DNA of 64,000 bases, taken from the NCBI RefSeq assembly GCF_004027225.2, contig NC_044290.2:6092906-6156905 (forward strand), in the 5' to 3' direction. Positions within the stretch are counted from its first letter, which is position 1. Every line of letters starts with the position of its first letter. This stretch comes from Strigops habroptila. Its lineage: Eukaryota; Chordata; Aves; Psittaciformes; Psittacidae. Positions 13,018-25,476 of this stretch are shown piece after piece. The position numbers and the translations under genes were made by a program. The notes under the pieces were generated by a model that was not told the origin of the DNA, did not search any database, and saw only the letters and a list, made by a program, of their open reading frames with translations.

Positions 13018-13423
13018 ACCACCTCCAGCGCCACTCAGCAAATCCCGCTATCAGCTCCCTGCTGGCTGCAGCCCAGCCGGGGACGTGGCCATGGGACAGC
13101 TCCTGCGTTTGCCATTGGCTCTGGCCACCCATGGGCCACCCGCGCTGGCGGGTGCCAGGGCGGCGCCAGTGGCACCTCGTGAGCCCTCTGCGCACTTCGG
13201 AGGAGCCCTCGGGGCCGTGCCAAGTGCCCTGTGACGCTGGTCCCGCGGCCGCAAGCGGCGTGGGAGGTCAGGCTTATCTCGCCCTGCGCCGAGCTTGGCT
13301 CATTGTTGATTGTTCTTTTGCCATTCAGGAAGAATGGAAAGGGAAAAGAACCACCCACCCTCATTTTTGCGCTGTCTGGGTCTCCGTGTGTGCTGAGGCT
13401 CTGTCTGGCTGCCCTGGATATGG

Positions 13424-13592
13424 CTTTTATGGGGCAGCAAGGACCCTCCAAAGGGGTAATCCCGATTCCCGGCCATCCAATTGACCAAAAGAGGCCTTGC
13501 AGGATGCAGCTCTTATGGGGCAGCAAGGACACTCCAAAGGGGTAGTCCTGATCCTCAGCCACCCAATGGACCAAAAGAGGCTTTGCGGGATG
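13424..13592. repeat. 86-bp tandem duplication, two diverged copies
   Basis: The segment containing TTATGGGGCAGCAAGGAC, then CTCCAAAGGGGTA and GACCAAAAGAGGC, occurs twice at a spacing of 86 bases (the ATGGGG of each copy is at 13429 and 13515). The copies differ at several scattered positions, so the duplication is not recent. Its reading frames have no recognisable product. Confidence 0.85.
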
Positions 13593-16500
13593 AAGGGATG
13601 GTTTTGGGGCTGTTTTGCACCCAGATTCATCCCTGCTGCCCCTCTCCCACTGTTGCTTTCCAGCCCAGTGTTTCCCAACATCAGAGGACTGGCAGACCTG
13701 CAGACTTGGTGAGGACGCTGAGGATGCTCAGAGGGCCCCAGGTCCCCTGGGCTGGCCGTGGCAGCCAGCTCTACCTGCCACAACAGCTCCTACCACCCAC
13801 AGTTTAGCCCTAACCTGGTTTCTATTCTAAGCCCTTTTTTTTCCATGGGCCTCCTCCCTCTTTCGCTTTGCCCCACTTCACCCTCCCGCCGGCTGCCACT
13901 GACCCCAATCCTGGCTGAGGTGAGAGGTCAGGGGGGCTCCTGCTTCCCAGAGTTGGGATTAAGGAGCAGCACCTTGGATTTGCCCACAACAGCTTATGGT
14001 GGGAAGGAGAAAGCTTGAGGAATGGAGCTAGGGAGACTCTTCTTTTGTGGCAAAACTAGTTGCAGGATTAGCAGCTTTCCTGGTGTTTGTGTTTCCCTAG
14101 GAGGCTGCAGAATGCCAGTTTTTGGGCACTGGAAGTGCCAGTGCTGTTGGCAGGGTTGGGGATGCAGCTATGTGCCAGCCAGAGCTGACCTGCAACATCC
14201 TCTGGGCTCCTTCAGCTATTCTCTTGGTGGATGGGATCCGGAGCACCACTGCTCCAAAGGTATCATTAGAAGAGTCCCTGTTTTTCCAAGCTAACTGGTT
14301 TTATGGGTCCGGCCGTGCTGATGAAATAGCTGCCAGGCGGTGTGTGAGTTATCCCTCTGGCTGGCAGGGTGCATCTGGGAGCTCGCCTTGAAGGAGAAAC
14401 AAGAACTGCCCTCAGTGTGGTGGCACCTATGGGAGGCAAGCGTGGCAGGGCACTGGGAAGGATGGGCTCTTCCCTTGGGAAGTTGGGCTTGGAACAGTTG
14501 AGCCCTAGAAGGTCAGTTCCCCTCATCTGGGGTTGGGGACTGTCCCATGTGTAATGGGCAGGATGGACACATAAGGCTGGATGTGTCCCCAAGCCTGGCA
14601 GGGATATGGAACCTGTATGGATGGAGCTGGGGCAGCAGATCCTCTCCTGGCCCCTCAGCTCAACCATCACCTCTGACAGCAGCCAAAAGCAAGGAACTGG
14701 ATTATGGCCATGCAAGGCCCAGGGAGATAGGAATGTGCTCTTGTAGCCCAGCTGGATTTGGGCAGCCCTTTGGCTCCCAACCAGATTTCCAGCCAGCAGG
14801 AGTGACGCAGCGCATTGGCTTCCCAGCCTGGCTCACTCCCTTCCAGGCACTGCCTCCCGGGCACAGCAGGTTATGTCACAAGCTGCCCTCGCCACCTCTC
14901 CGGCCGGAGCAGTGTGAGATCAGGCACCTGCCCATGGACCATGGCACCCCATTGCTGTTTGCATCCAGGGTGGCACCAACCTACACAGCCTATGCTGGGA
15001 TAGAGTACAGTCCCATGCCTCGTGCTCATCCTGGGTGCTGGGGCAGCATTGTTCAACCCCTCTTCTTGTCAATTAAGGCCATGCATAGGCTTCTTAATAA
15101 GCTTTCTGTCTTGCAGGAATCCTGGTTTCCATTAATTCAACATCTCTTGATCCCACAAAGAGCAGTGACGGAGTCAGGACACAAGTAGTGGTCTGTGCAC
15201 ACCTTACCTCTGGTTTCTTAAAGTGCGCAAACACATCAGCCCCACCAGATCATGCCCAAGTACTCCCAAGGGAGAAGGCAAGAAGGTCTTGGTCCTGAGC
15301 TCCACCCTCCCTCCCAGCCCCTTTCCCTTCTGTCCCATGAAGGTGGGAGCCGGCAGGGAGACCTGGCCCTGTGGATAGTGGTGCTGAGCAGCCCTGGCAA
15401 ACTTGCTCATCTATGGATCAGCCCAAGGCAGCAAGTGCCAGGTAGTGCCATCCCCAGCACCTCACCAGGGTCCTCGTCCTCCCTCTGCATGCCGAGGAGG
15501 TTGGAAACATCCCTCTTTCCTAGAGAGGGCAGAGGGTGGAGCGTGCATCAAGTGGTAGAAGTTTCATGTGGATGCCTGCCTATGGAGACACATGCGAGGC
15601 CCCACGGGCTCTGTCCTGGGGGCCAAAAGGGCACTGGGGAGCTGGTGTTGGGCAGCACCATGCTTACAAGGGAAATATGCTTAATCTTAGAGGACTGGAG
15701 TTGCAGCAGCACGCCCAGGAGCGTCCTCGCAGTTGTTGGCTGATGGAGCGATGGCTGATTCCCTCCTCAGGACTCATCATTGCTGGGACAGGACTCCCCA
15801 GCCCTCTGGGGACACAAAAGAGCTGCTGGGCTGGTGGGTGAGAGGGCTCGGCCACCCCTTGGTGGCACTGCCAGTGGCAGGCTTGGCATTGTGGAAACAG
15901 AGATAGATGGAGCCTGCAGCATCTCCACCATGAGTTGGGTAACTCTTGGCCAGGCAGTGACGCCAGGGACCAAGGGGTGGGGGCAAACAGTTTCGGTCGG
16001 GGCAAGAGCAGAGGCACCCAAACCAGTGATTACCTTCGCCCTGAGCTGCTAAGTGGAGGAAGTCTGTGATTAGTTGACACTTCCAGCTCGGCTTTGGAAA
16101 TTAAGCCGGGCTGGAGCAGGGGGTGGATGACAACTGCTTTATTCACTGCTGATACATAAAACTGGAAACATGGTCCAGGTGCTGCATCAGGACACTCTGG
16201 TGATGGTGGGCAAAAGGGACAGTGGTGGATATTGCAGCGAGTCCCTGGGGTGCTCATGGGTAAAGATGGTGTTTGGTGCTGTGTCTTTGAGCCCTGGTAA
16301 GGGGTGTCCAAGGGCTCAGGGCCAGGCTTTGTGCTGGGTTTGGTTTTCATGTGCAATTGGCTTTGAACCTGCACCAGCCGCTGCTGCAGGTCTCACCTGG
16401 CCCTGCAGCCTTGGGCAGGCGGGGACTTGCACCCAGGGCTTGTCCTTGGGCTTTGGGGTTCTTATGTTTGCAGATGGCTACTGGAAAGGGCAGAAGGAAG

Positions 16501-16841
16501 GTGGCTGCGTTCCCCTCTATGGTGTAGCTCATACCAGGCATGTGCCTGACCCCACACAAAGAAGAGCGTCCTGTTCTGCATGAGCAGCCCCATGGTCCAT
16601 ATCTCTTCTGCAAATGGGGGATGCTCGTGGTCCATCCCTGTGGTAAAGCTGCATGTTTGCCTGGCCGGGACCTGGAGGACCATTGTCCCAAACCTGGAGC
16701 TGGGAGGGCTCAGGTTCTGCCATGCCATGTGGCCCCTATAGCTTGCAGCACTGAGGACCTAGGCCAGTGAAGCTAGCAGGTAAAACCCTTCTCACTCCAC
16801 GGTGAATATCACTAAGATTAAGATCAATTCTCCATGTGTGA

Positions 16842-16860
16842 CACACACACACACACCCCC
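16842..16860. repeat. Short (AC)n microsatellite
   Basis: About eight AC dinucleotides followed by a C run. Confidence 0.8.
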
Positions 16861-18957
16861 CTCTGCCAGCATCCATCTAGGGGTCAAGCACAGATGAGAA
16901 AACTATGACAGTGATGCAAAGTATGGTGTGAATGGGCTTGCACCCCCTTTCTGGCTGGGCAATACACTTTGTGGGCTCTGCCACCCACTCACTTCCCTCC
17001 TGGGGTGCCAGGTGATGCAAGGTGACATTGGACCAACACAGAGCCTGGGCAAGACGATCAGCCTCCATCCACAGCGCCTCCCCTGCAGCCGTGCACGACC
17101 CAGGACAGGGCAGCACGGCTTTGCCTGCCCCGTCTCGCCGCCGTTCGGTCTGTGCCCGCTGTTTGGCACAAAGAGATCGCCAAGATTAGCCAGTGCCAGC
17201 ATCCAGCTTCTTCCAGGCGCTGCTGAGTGCGAGCAGGAAGTTTCCCACCACTCGAAGTGGCCGTGTGTGCCCTGCAAACAGTGAGGCGTCCGGGGGGTGT
17301 ATTTATTTAGGGTTAAAAGCATGACTTTGCACGTCCCCGCGGTGCTGGGAGCATCTAGGCTACCAAACTGCCTTGGGTAGACCTGGCATCTCGCCGGCCC
17401 CATCCCAGCCTGGCACCGCCGGAGCTCCGAGAGGGGCTGTGGCTGTACCCAAGGTCCTGGTCCCTGTAAGGGGACTTTGCACCCCACGGGCTGTGCCATC
17501 CCCAGCACCGACTGATTGCTCCTCGCCCTGGCACAGGGATGAGGCTGAGTCTCGCTTTTTGGGAGCCCAGGGCTGAGCACCCCGTGATTTGGCAAAGCGA
17601 CAACGAAAGCAGCGTTGCGCGGAGCTGCGACTCCCTCTGCTGCCCGCCCCGAGGCTCCCGAGCTCGTTCTTCCCGCTTCCCTCATCCCGCAGGCCCAGGA
17701 ATGGAGGGTTTGGGGTGCCCTGGATGCCTGTGGGTAGGGGATGAGTGAGGACCGGTGCCCAGCTCCCGCCTTGGCAGCAGCAGTGGGAGCCGCTCGGCTG
17801 CGGAGCCTGGGATGTGCCAAGCACTCTGGGGCCAGGGCCTGGATTTGGGGGGATAGAGCTACTTTTGCGGGGACAGAGCTGCTTTTGGGGGGGATGGAGG
17901 CAGGGCTTTGCCTGCAGATGGAGCTCCTCGCCAGCCCTCCGACCTCAGGGATGGGATGAGGTGTTAATCGCGGCAATTTTCTCCTCCTTGAGGACCCCAA
18001 AAGGATAAAAGGCCGGTGCTTTTGCTCTCCCTACTGGGGACGGGATGGTGGTAATTAGTCCCTCATTAAGTTAATTACCCAAATGTGCTTGGCCTGAAAG
18101 GGGAGGGGGAAACCCCACCCAACCCCAGCTATTAAACAAGAAAATCTCTGCAGCCTCAGTGATGCTGGAGAAAGGGGGACGGTGGTTTTGGGACTGGAAA
18201 TGGTCCATTTGGGGGCTGCAGCAGGCTCTGCCCGTGGGGAGGGCTGAGGGTTGCTGGGTCCTGGCGTGTGTGCCCTTGCGCTACGTTAAAATGGCCCATT
18301 TTCCCTCCTTTGGGAGCAGTGACTTGGGAGGACACTGCCTGGGGTCAGATTTGGCTTTCCTAGGCGCCAGTTGGGGCTGGGCTTGGGTCTGGGGGCAGAG
18401 GGGCTGAAGGTTGGATGAAGGCAGTGGTGGGAGACTGATTCTTGGGGCAGCTTCCTATGGAGGAAGCAGGGTCTGCTCATGGGACTCTTCTGCTGCCCAT
18501 GGAGGGGGACAGGCACAGGGTCGGCAGCTGCCAGCAGGAGCTCACTGTATGGGGATTACACTGATCCCCTCCAGCCACCCTGCTGCGTGCCCGAGGATTT
18601 CTGAGTCTTAAATGTGTTTTTCCTGCTAAATTGGAGGTGTTTGTGTCCACAGTGCAAGGGCCAAGCCAGTGTTTGCTTTCATCCCTAAAACCTCAGCTGG
18701 GTCAGTGGGGCTGCATAGCTTGGCCTGTGCATGGTGGAAAATCAGGTGTAGTTTGGGCTTTAAAAGGCTCTTTTGGAAATGGAGCTCTGCAAGGCAGCAA
18801 AGAGTCAGATTTGGGGCTATAGATCTGAATCTGCTGGCTTTCCTTATGGCTGCTGTTCTCCTGTGAGCATCATGACATCGCTGGAGCCCAAAGGAAGAGG
18901 CTCTTATGGGTTCAATGCTTTACCCAGAAGCCAAAACAGCCTCTCAGTGGAAGGTGT

Positions 18958-19035
18958 CCCTGCCCACGGCAGGGGTTTGGAACTGGGTGAGCTTTAAGGT
19001 CCCTTCCAACCCAAACCAGTCTGGGATTGTCTGGT
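18958..19035 (+). mobile_element. CR1 LINE 3'-end fragment
   Basis: It matches the familiar CR1 3' segment: GGCAGGGGTTTGGAACT, then GAGCTTTAAGGTCCCTTCCAACCCAAACCA. The orientation is CR1-sense on +. It is short and diverged, with no coding part left. Confidence 0.75.
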
Positions 19036-20559
19036 CTGTGATCCCAGTGGCGGCACAGGAACTAGCCATGCCACGTGCCTGCCCCTGCCCGTGCACACCA
19101 GCACGCTCACTGCTGGTTGCGGTTGGATCCTGATGGCTCATGTTGGTCTTGGATGTGGGGCTGATCCCCATCTCCTCCTCCTTGGCCGCCACCACACGAC
19201 CAGTTCGGCTCCGTTCTGCACCTGTGCAATGGCACCTGCACCACTGCTCACCTTTGGATGGCAGCCCTCGGAGCAGGGCTTTGTCACCGTGCTGCCACCA
19301 CGACATCCTTGGCGTGATGAAGGTAAAGGAAGGCATCACTCAGGAGCGGACCCAGCAGCACCCTTTGAGTCTGACATCTCTAGCCCGGCAGCACCCATGG
19401 GTGCTCTCCCATCTGCAGGCTTCCCTTGCTGTGTATACAAATGAACCACTGGCCTGGCTGGGCTTTGTATGCTGCTGTAATTCGTGGGTCTGGAAATGAT
19501 CTTTCGCAATAGAAGCTCTTACAGTAGAAATGAAGCCTCAGCAGGTCTCTGATGCACCCTCAGCTCTGTTCCTTTTGCAGCAGATGGGATGGTTTTTAGT
19601 TGTTATTAATTTTTACCAAGGATATAATGACATTCCCCGGGGATTGGTGCAACCTGGGTGTGAGGTTTGCTTCCCTGCAAGTGGCTGCAGTGATGCGCTG
19701 TTACTGGAGGTGCTGAGCCTGTCTCAGTTTGGGACTGGGGTACCCCAGCAATGGGTATAGAAACCCAGCCTTGTCTTTGGGTTTGCTAGGGTCAGTGTTC
19801 ATCAGGGTTTTGGTGCGTTAGTTGAGCTGATTCAGGTTTTGATTGGGAGAAATAACAAAGCAAGAAGAAATCCAGCACAACAGCGAGAAGCAATGTGGGT
19901 TTAACTTTCCACCACAAAGAAATAGGGCTCAGGATGTCCCTGTCTGTGCATGGGCACCTCAAAAGCTTTTGGGGTTCCTGCACTGTGCCTCCGTGATTAA
20001 TTGGGCAGCATCATGGAAAAGGGAGGAAATTCCTGAGAACAGCGTGGAAGAGGGACCCTGTGGAGTCGGGTCTGGGTGCCAGGCACAGATTTGGGGTGAC
20101 CCGGGTTGGTGTCCTCCCCCTCAGCACAGAGGATTGTGCCGAGCAGCTCCGCAGCGGCAGCAGCGTGTGCAGGCAGCAGCAGGCAGCCTTGCGCTGCCCC
20201 CTCCTTCCACAGCCTCCTCCTTGCTGTGGAAAAGGCCATTTTCCCCCCCAAAACGGCTCCCTCATGGGACAGGCACCGTTTGCTCCCGCTCGCCAGCAGA
20301 AGCGAAACCCTATCCCCGTCCTCAGTGCTCCGCTTGGGTTTCTCAGGGCTATTTCTAGCACTTGGCTCCTTCTCCTCCAGCGTTTCCACTGCCTCTCTCC
20401 ATCCTTTTTCCACTCCTCCGCTGCCCCCGTCCCCCCATGCCCTCGGCTGAGTGTCCTCTCCATGGCCCCACCGCGGTGGCTGCTCCCCAAAACGGGCTGC
20501 CAAGGCCGATTATTGCCAATGGCTCATCTGCATTCACCCTCCTCCCCGTCCTCCCCTGC

Positions 20560-20672
20560 TCCTCCCTTCTCCAAATCGCTGCTGTACGACACCACCGGTG
20601 CGCAGTGCTGCACCGGCTGCGCGGCCGCCCCGCAACGGCCAGCACCGGGGGAGCCACCGCGCCGGGGCTGGC
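20560..20672 (+). promoter_or_regulatory. FADS6: Possible FADS6 promoter and non-coding first exon
   Basis: A CpG-dense block at about 20600-20670 ends in a consensus donor, GTGAGT, at 20673. A usable acceptor (TTGGCAG, ending 20876) lies four bases before the ATG at 20881. This suggests a short 5' UTR exon in a CpG-rich promoter and a 204-base first intron. No TATA box is seen. It rests on splice consensus and base composition only; the FADS6 transcript may instead start within the coding exon. Confidence 0.35.
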
Positions 20673-20880
20673 GTGAGTAGGGGGCTGCGGTGGCAGGGGT
20701 GTCCCCAGGGCGGGAGGCTGGGTGGCTGCGGCTGTCACCGCTGCCTGTGTCCTCCTGGGATTGTTTGGTTTTGCCATCCCTGTCCTTCCCGTGTCCTTCA
20801 GCGGGAGCCGGGGAGCCCGCCGGCACTGGGGCAGGGTGCTGTGGGTGCTACCCTCTGTGTGGCTTGTGCTTGGCAGGGAG

Positions 20881-23800
20881 ATGCCGCTGGAGGATGGGGA
20901 CACAGCGAGGCAGAGGGGACAGTGGGTCAATGGCAAGGGCAGCGGTATCCCCCGGCTCGGGGAAACAGGGGACCCCCTGCTCCAGGACATGACAGCGCCC
21001 GATGGCAGCAGGACAGGGCCAGCGCTGGGTGACAAGAACGTGACCCCCAAAGGGGCCTTGCAGCAAGCAGGGCAGCATGAGGAAACCCTGATGACTGAGC
21101 TCTCTGAGCTGGTGCAGAAGGTGGTGAAGAACAGCAGCTGGTGGGAACGGCACGGGGTGGACATCAGCATCCTCGGCTGCAGCTTCCTCCTGCTGCCGGC
21201 AGGTAATCCAGCTCAGCACCCCCAAACCACGGCCAGGGGGGTCCCGATGTCTCCTCCTCGTGGCTTTTGCACTGCTCGTACAACTTGGTGCTGGAAGCTG
21301 TTACAGCTTTATTACAGGTTTAATAGTAACCCCTTCACCCTGTGCTATGGGGCACCCTGACCCCACTGGGAACCTGCAGTGGGTGATGGTGGTACCCAGG
21401 GTACAGCCTGGGGTGAGGGGGTGATGCCCTGCAGATGGGCACAGGGTAGGATTGGTGTGCCCCATCCATGTCCTGCCATGGGGAAGGGAAACCCTGATGA
21501 GTTTGGTAGCAACGGTCGTGGTTGTGGTAGGTGCAGGTGGATGTGGTTGAGCACAGGGCTCCAGCAGCATGGTTGGGAAGCTGCAGGTGGTACCTTCTCT
21601 TGCTTTTGAAGTCATGGGGATGCTGAGGTCCTGGCAAAGTTGTATTTGCCACCAGCAGCACCCGGTGCCATCACGACTGGAAGTGGCCAAACCTTCATCA
21701 TGATGGTGAGTGTGCCTGGTCCAGCTGTGCAGGGTGGTGTGGAGGGAAGCTTTCCAGCTCGGGCAGTTTATATACCTGTAACTATGTCTGAAAAACAGGT
21801 TTAGGGCAGTGTCTGGCTTGTTTGTGTGTAGCAACACCTCGGCTCAGAGGCGAGGAGGGCAGCAGCACATGTGCGTGCCCAAGCTCCTGCCCGGCTGGTT
21901 TCTCCACAGGGTTCCTGTGCCTGCAGTCAGGCCGGGCCATCCCTTTCCTGGCTGGTGTCCTCACCCTTGGCGTGGTGCATCACACCCTGACAGTGAAGGG
22001 CAGCCACCTGGCCAGCCACAATGCCTTGACCGAGTCCAAGTCCTGGGGCAAAGTGTGGGCCATCTTCTTCATTGAGGTGAGCAGGGCTGGTGGGGTTTGG
22101 GTGGCAGCCCCCCCCAGATCCCCATCATCACCTTGCCAGCATCTCAAACCCTTCAGGAGTAGCCACCTTCTTAAGAAGTCCATTTCCAGCCTGGTTTGGA
22201 GCCTGTGGAGTGCAGAGCATCTCTCCTGGGTTCCTCTCCCTTGAGCCCAACACTGGTGCTGTGGCTGTAGGCATCTCCTCTCCTTTCTCTTCCCTCCCAG
22301 CTCTGCTCAGCTTTCACAGTCGAGCAGGCCACTTACAACCACGTGAAGATCCACCATGGTTACACCAATGTCATTGGCCTGGGGGACTCCAGCACCTGGA
22401 AGCTTCCTTTCCTGAACCGCTACGTCTACATGTTCATCGCGCCTCTCGCAGTGCCCATCTTAACCCCTCTAGTTGCACTTGGTACGTGTCCCAGCTGCCT
22501 TGGGATGGGGTGCTGGGTATGGCGAGCTTGTTACTGAGCAGATGTCACCCTACCAAAGGGTTCTGCATTGTTTGGAGGCATGAGGTCAACTATTCAAGCC
22601 CATGGTGGGATACAGGGCTGCAGCAAAGGCAGGCGATGCTGCACTTGCTCCATGGAAGGCATCTGCTACATCTCTCTGCTGGTGTTCAGAAAACACTTCA
22701 CATTTTCCTGTGTTGGTTATGGCAGCTCTGGCACAAGCCATCATGAGCCTGAATCACCCCAAATTCGCTTTCCTTTAGTTCAGCCCCTCGGCTGTAGCAG
22801 GATTCAGTGTCACGTGTAGGACTCTGGTTGGTGAGAGCATTGCATGGGGTGTGTTTGATGACTGTGTATGGGGCCAGGAAGCAACAAGCTTGGGTACACA
22901 AAGTGGTGGCACAGGGGAAATGATGGTGCCAGGAAATGATCATGGAGAAGCGCCCAGGAAACAGTAAGAGGCTGAGGAAGCCCAGCCCCCTTGGTTGGAC
23001 AGCTCTGGGCAATGTCAAAATCGCAGACAACGACTCAGTACGTTGTAAGACATGAAGGTGCATCCAAATCCCTGTGTGATGATGCACAGCTGGACCCTAT
23101 GCAAGGAATGCAGCCTGCACTGAAGACCCAAAAACCAGGCTGGGGGAGTCAGGCCAATGTGAAGGATGGGGAAAGGGAGATGAAGGGTGGGATGGGATGG
23201 GGATGTAGGGCTATCGGCACACAGCTTGGCTGCTGGAGCAGCAGTGGTGGCAGGGAAGTGTCAGCACCCCTCCCATGTGCTGCCTCTTCTTCCTTGTGCA
23301 GATTTGTTGAGGAACGTGGAGTGGAAAGCAGCTCTCCGGACTCTGTGCTGCATGTTTCTGGGTCTCTACTGCCATTACTGGCTGCTGCTCCACGTCTCGG
23401 GCTTCCAGTCGCCGTGGTCCGCGCTGCTCTGCATGCTGCTCACCCGCTCCCTCCTGGCCCATCCCTACATCCACGTCAACATATTCCAGGTAGGGACCTG
23501 AAGCTCCAAGAAGGCCTGATGGTGCTGGGGATGTGTCAGCCATCACCGGTGACACAGCCCTGACACTGCTGGGTAGAGCTTGCGTCAGCTTAAGGCGAGT
23601 AGCCACAGTTGTCACCTCCCTTGTGCTGATGTTGTCACGGGGAGGATCAGGCTGGTGGTGCTGGGGTGGAAAGCGGTGGGAGAACATCAGGGCAGATGGA
23701 TGCAAAGGGCTGGAGGGTCATGTCCTCTGCGATGCCTTGCAGGATTTGGGGAGGTTGTGTGCTTGCTGGTGTTGGTGTAGCTGCTGTTACAGGTCCTGGG

Positions 23801-25476
23801 ATGGAGAGGGGCTGGTGGCTCCAAGTGCATGTGCTTTGGGGGCACAGAGCCTGGGTGCCCCTTGGTGGGGCTCCATGGTCAGACATTGGCCATCCAAGCA
23901 CAGGATGGAGTGAGTTTAGGGATGATCCCAGCCCTGGGGTTGGCAGCCAAACCCCAAAACGTGGCTCAGCCTGAGGGACACCTTCATGCTCCCATATGGC
24001 CACAGCTGCGGTTAGCTCTGAAGGGTCTGGGGGGTGCTGGGTGCTGTAGGATGCCCACCCTGCCTCTCCCGCAGCACATTGGGCTCCCCATGTTCGCGGC
24101 CGATCGGAAGCCCAAGCGGATCCACCTCATGAGCCTGGGTGTGCTCAACCTGCCCCGCAATGTGCTGCTCGACTGGTCCTTCGGCCACTCGCTCATCAGC
24201 TGCCATGTGGAGCATCACCTCTTCCCCAGCCTCTCCGACAACATGTGCCTCAAGGTGAGACAGGGGTTGGGTGAGTGTATTGGGATGAGACCATCCATCT
24301 CCCCACCATGCCGCTGCAAGCTCTCCCTGCCATCAGACCTCTCTGTGCTGCTCTCCCCATGCTAGAAACCTCTCGCTAACCCTAACCCACCTCTGCACAT
24401 TAAAAACCATGTAGATGAGGCCCTCAGTGCCATGGATTAGTGGTGGTCTTGGCAGTCCTGAGGTAATGGTTGGACTTGATGATCTTAAAGGTCTTTTCCA
24501 ACCTAGTTGATTCTATGATTCCCTCTGTGCTTACTCCTGTTTCTCGTGGGTTTCTACTCCTTGCCTCTTCCCCAGATCTCAATTCCAGCCTGCAGCAGCC
24601 ACCCAGTGGTCTGGGATCCTCCCAGCTCTTCACTTGGGAAAGTATCTCCACTACTGCTCGGTCTGGCTTGGCTCAGCTGGAGACCTGGCAAACCTCCCCT
24701 AATTTTGGATGTGCTCTTACCTGTTGCTCTGAGGTGTGGGGTGTGCTCAAAACATGGGCCCTGACACTGCCCCAGCACTAGGGGATCCGAAGGCAGGTCC
24801 ATGTGATGCCTTTCAGCACAGGATCTCCACTCATTTGATGCTGTGCACTTACTTTCAGCCTCAAGTTGGGGGAAAACCAGTAATAGTAAGAGATGGAGCA
24901 CCATGAGCTTCAGGCTGTGCCCTTTGCTCGAGCTCATGGGGCTGGCAGAACCTGCCTCCCATAGAGGTGTGTTGCAGGGAAGGGGTAATTAAGCTGGTGG
25001 CAGCCTCCCAGCCCTGGTGCTGAGTTGCTGTGTGGGTGCCTGAGGATAACCATGGGTGCAAGTGATGAGCGTGCATGGGTGGCCTTCATTTAAAGCCTCA
25101 TTAGGACATCTCTCCTAATCCCTGCAAAGGTGTTTTGCCAGGGTGAACTCCCTGGGTTGCTTTAACTGGAAACCACCTTCCTCTTAATCCTCGTGGCTGG
25201 TGCTGCCTTCTCCAGCCCTGTTTTGGGCATGTGGGATGGGTTTTATGGGCACCTTGTGGAGAGCTCAGCAATGCCTCAGCCTGGGAACCTTGTACATCCT
25301 GCATAGAGATGACTTTGCCTTTGCAGATCAAACCCATCGTCTCCCAGTACCTGAAGCAGAAGAAGCTGCCATACAATGAGGACACCTACACCTCCAGGCT
25401 CCGTCTCTTCCTCCAGAGATACGAGGAGCTGATGGTCCACGCTCCCCCCATAACGGAGCTGGTGGGCATCCAGTGA
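20881..25476 (+). CDS. FADS6: Fatty acid desaturase 6
   Basis: Six coding exons: 20881-21202, 21910-22076, 22301-22481, 23302-23489, 24075-24254 and 25327-25476. They total 1188 bases and 395 residues if the ATG at 20881 is used (human about 368). FADS6 is a membrane fatty-acid desaturase family protein, presumably of the ER; its substrate is not well established. The three histidine boxes of a di-iron desaturase are intact: HLASH (140-144), HVKIHH (177-182) and HVEHH (330-334). Hydrophobic membrane segments lie around 90-130, 198-220 and 235-270. The segment SSWWERHGVD and the C-terminal PPITELVGIQ match human FADS6 closely. The start is uncertain: in-frame ATGs at 20989 (359 residues) and 21091 (325) also fit, because the N-terminal 70 or so residues are not conserved. 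All junctions are GT-AG and keep phase. Confidence 0.95.
24376..24388. repeat. Two-unit telomere-like motif in FADS6 intron 5
   Basis: CTAACCCTAACCC, a little over two vertebrate telomere units, lies just before a CR1 fragment. It is too short to call an interstitial telomere array. Confidence 0.4.
24402..24522 (+). mobile_element. CR1 LINE 3'-end fragment in FADS6 intron 5
   Basis: It contains AAAAACCATGTAGATGAGGCC, GGTTGGACTTGATGATCTTAAAGGTC and a terminal GATTCTATGATTC, the octamer-like end typical of CR1. It is in sense orientation and close to the copy at 52431-52544, so both belong to one CR1 subfamily. Confidence 0.9.

Larger units (their letters stand above)
4351..20560. other. Intergenic, USH1G to FADS6; no gene recognised
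   Basis: About 16 kb without a recognisable coding exon on either strand. Open frames here are short or low-complexity. What can be supported is listed separately: a 15-bp repeat near 8.6 kb, a CpG-rich patch near 10.7-11.0 kb, three palindromes near 13.0 kb, an 86-bp duplication near 13.5 kb, an (AC)n run at about 16.84 kb, and a CR1 scrap near 19.0 kb. An AT-rich island at 7493-7650 stands out from its GC-rich surroundings. Human USH1G and FADS6 are also adjacent, so a missing gene is not expected. Confidence 0.6.

Noticed and set aside
20355-21170. A 271-codon - strand frame across FADS6 exon 1
   Set aside because: It is the antisense of a real coding exon and of GC-rich DNA, with no similarity to known proteins.
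24376-24388. Interstitial telomere repeat
   Set aside because: Only a little over two units; this length occurs by chance.
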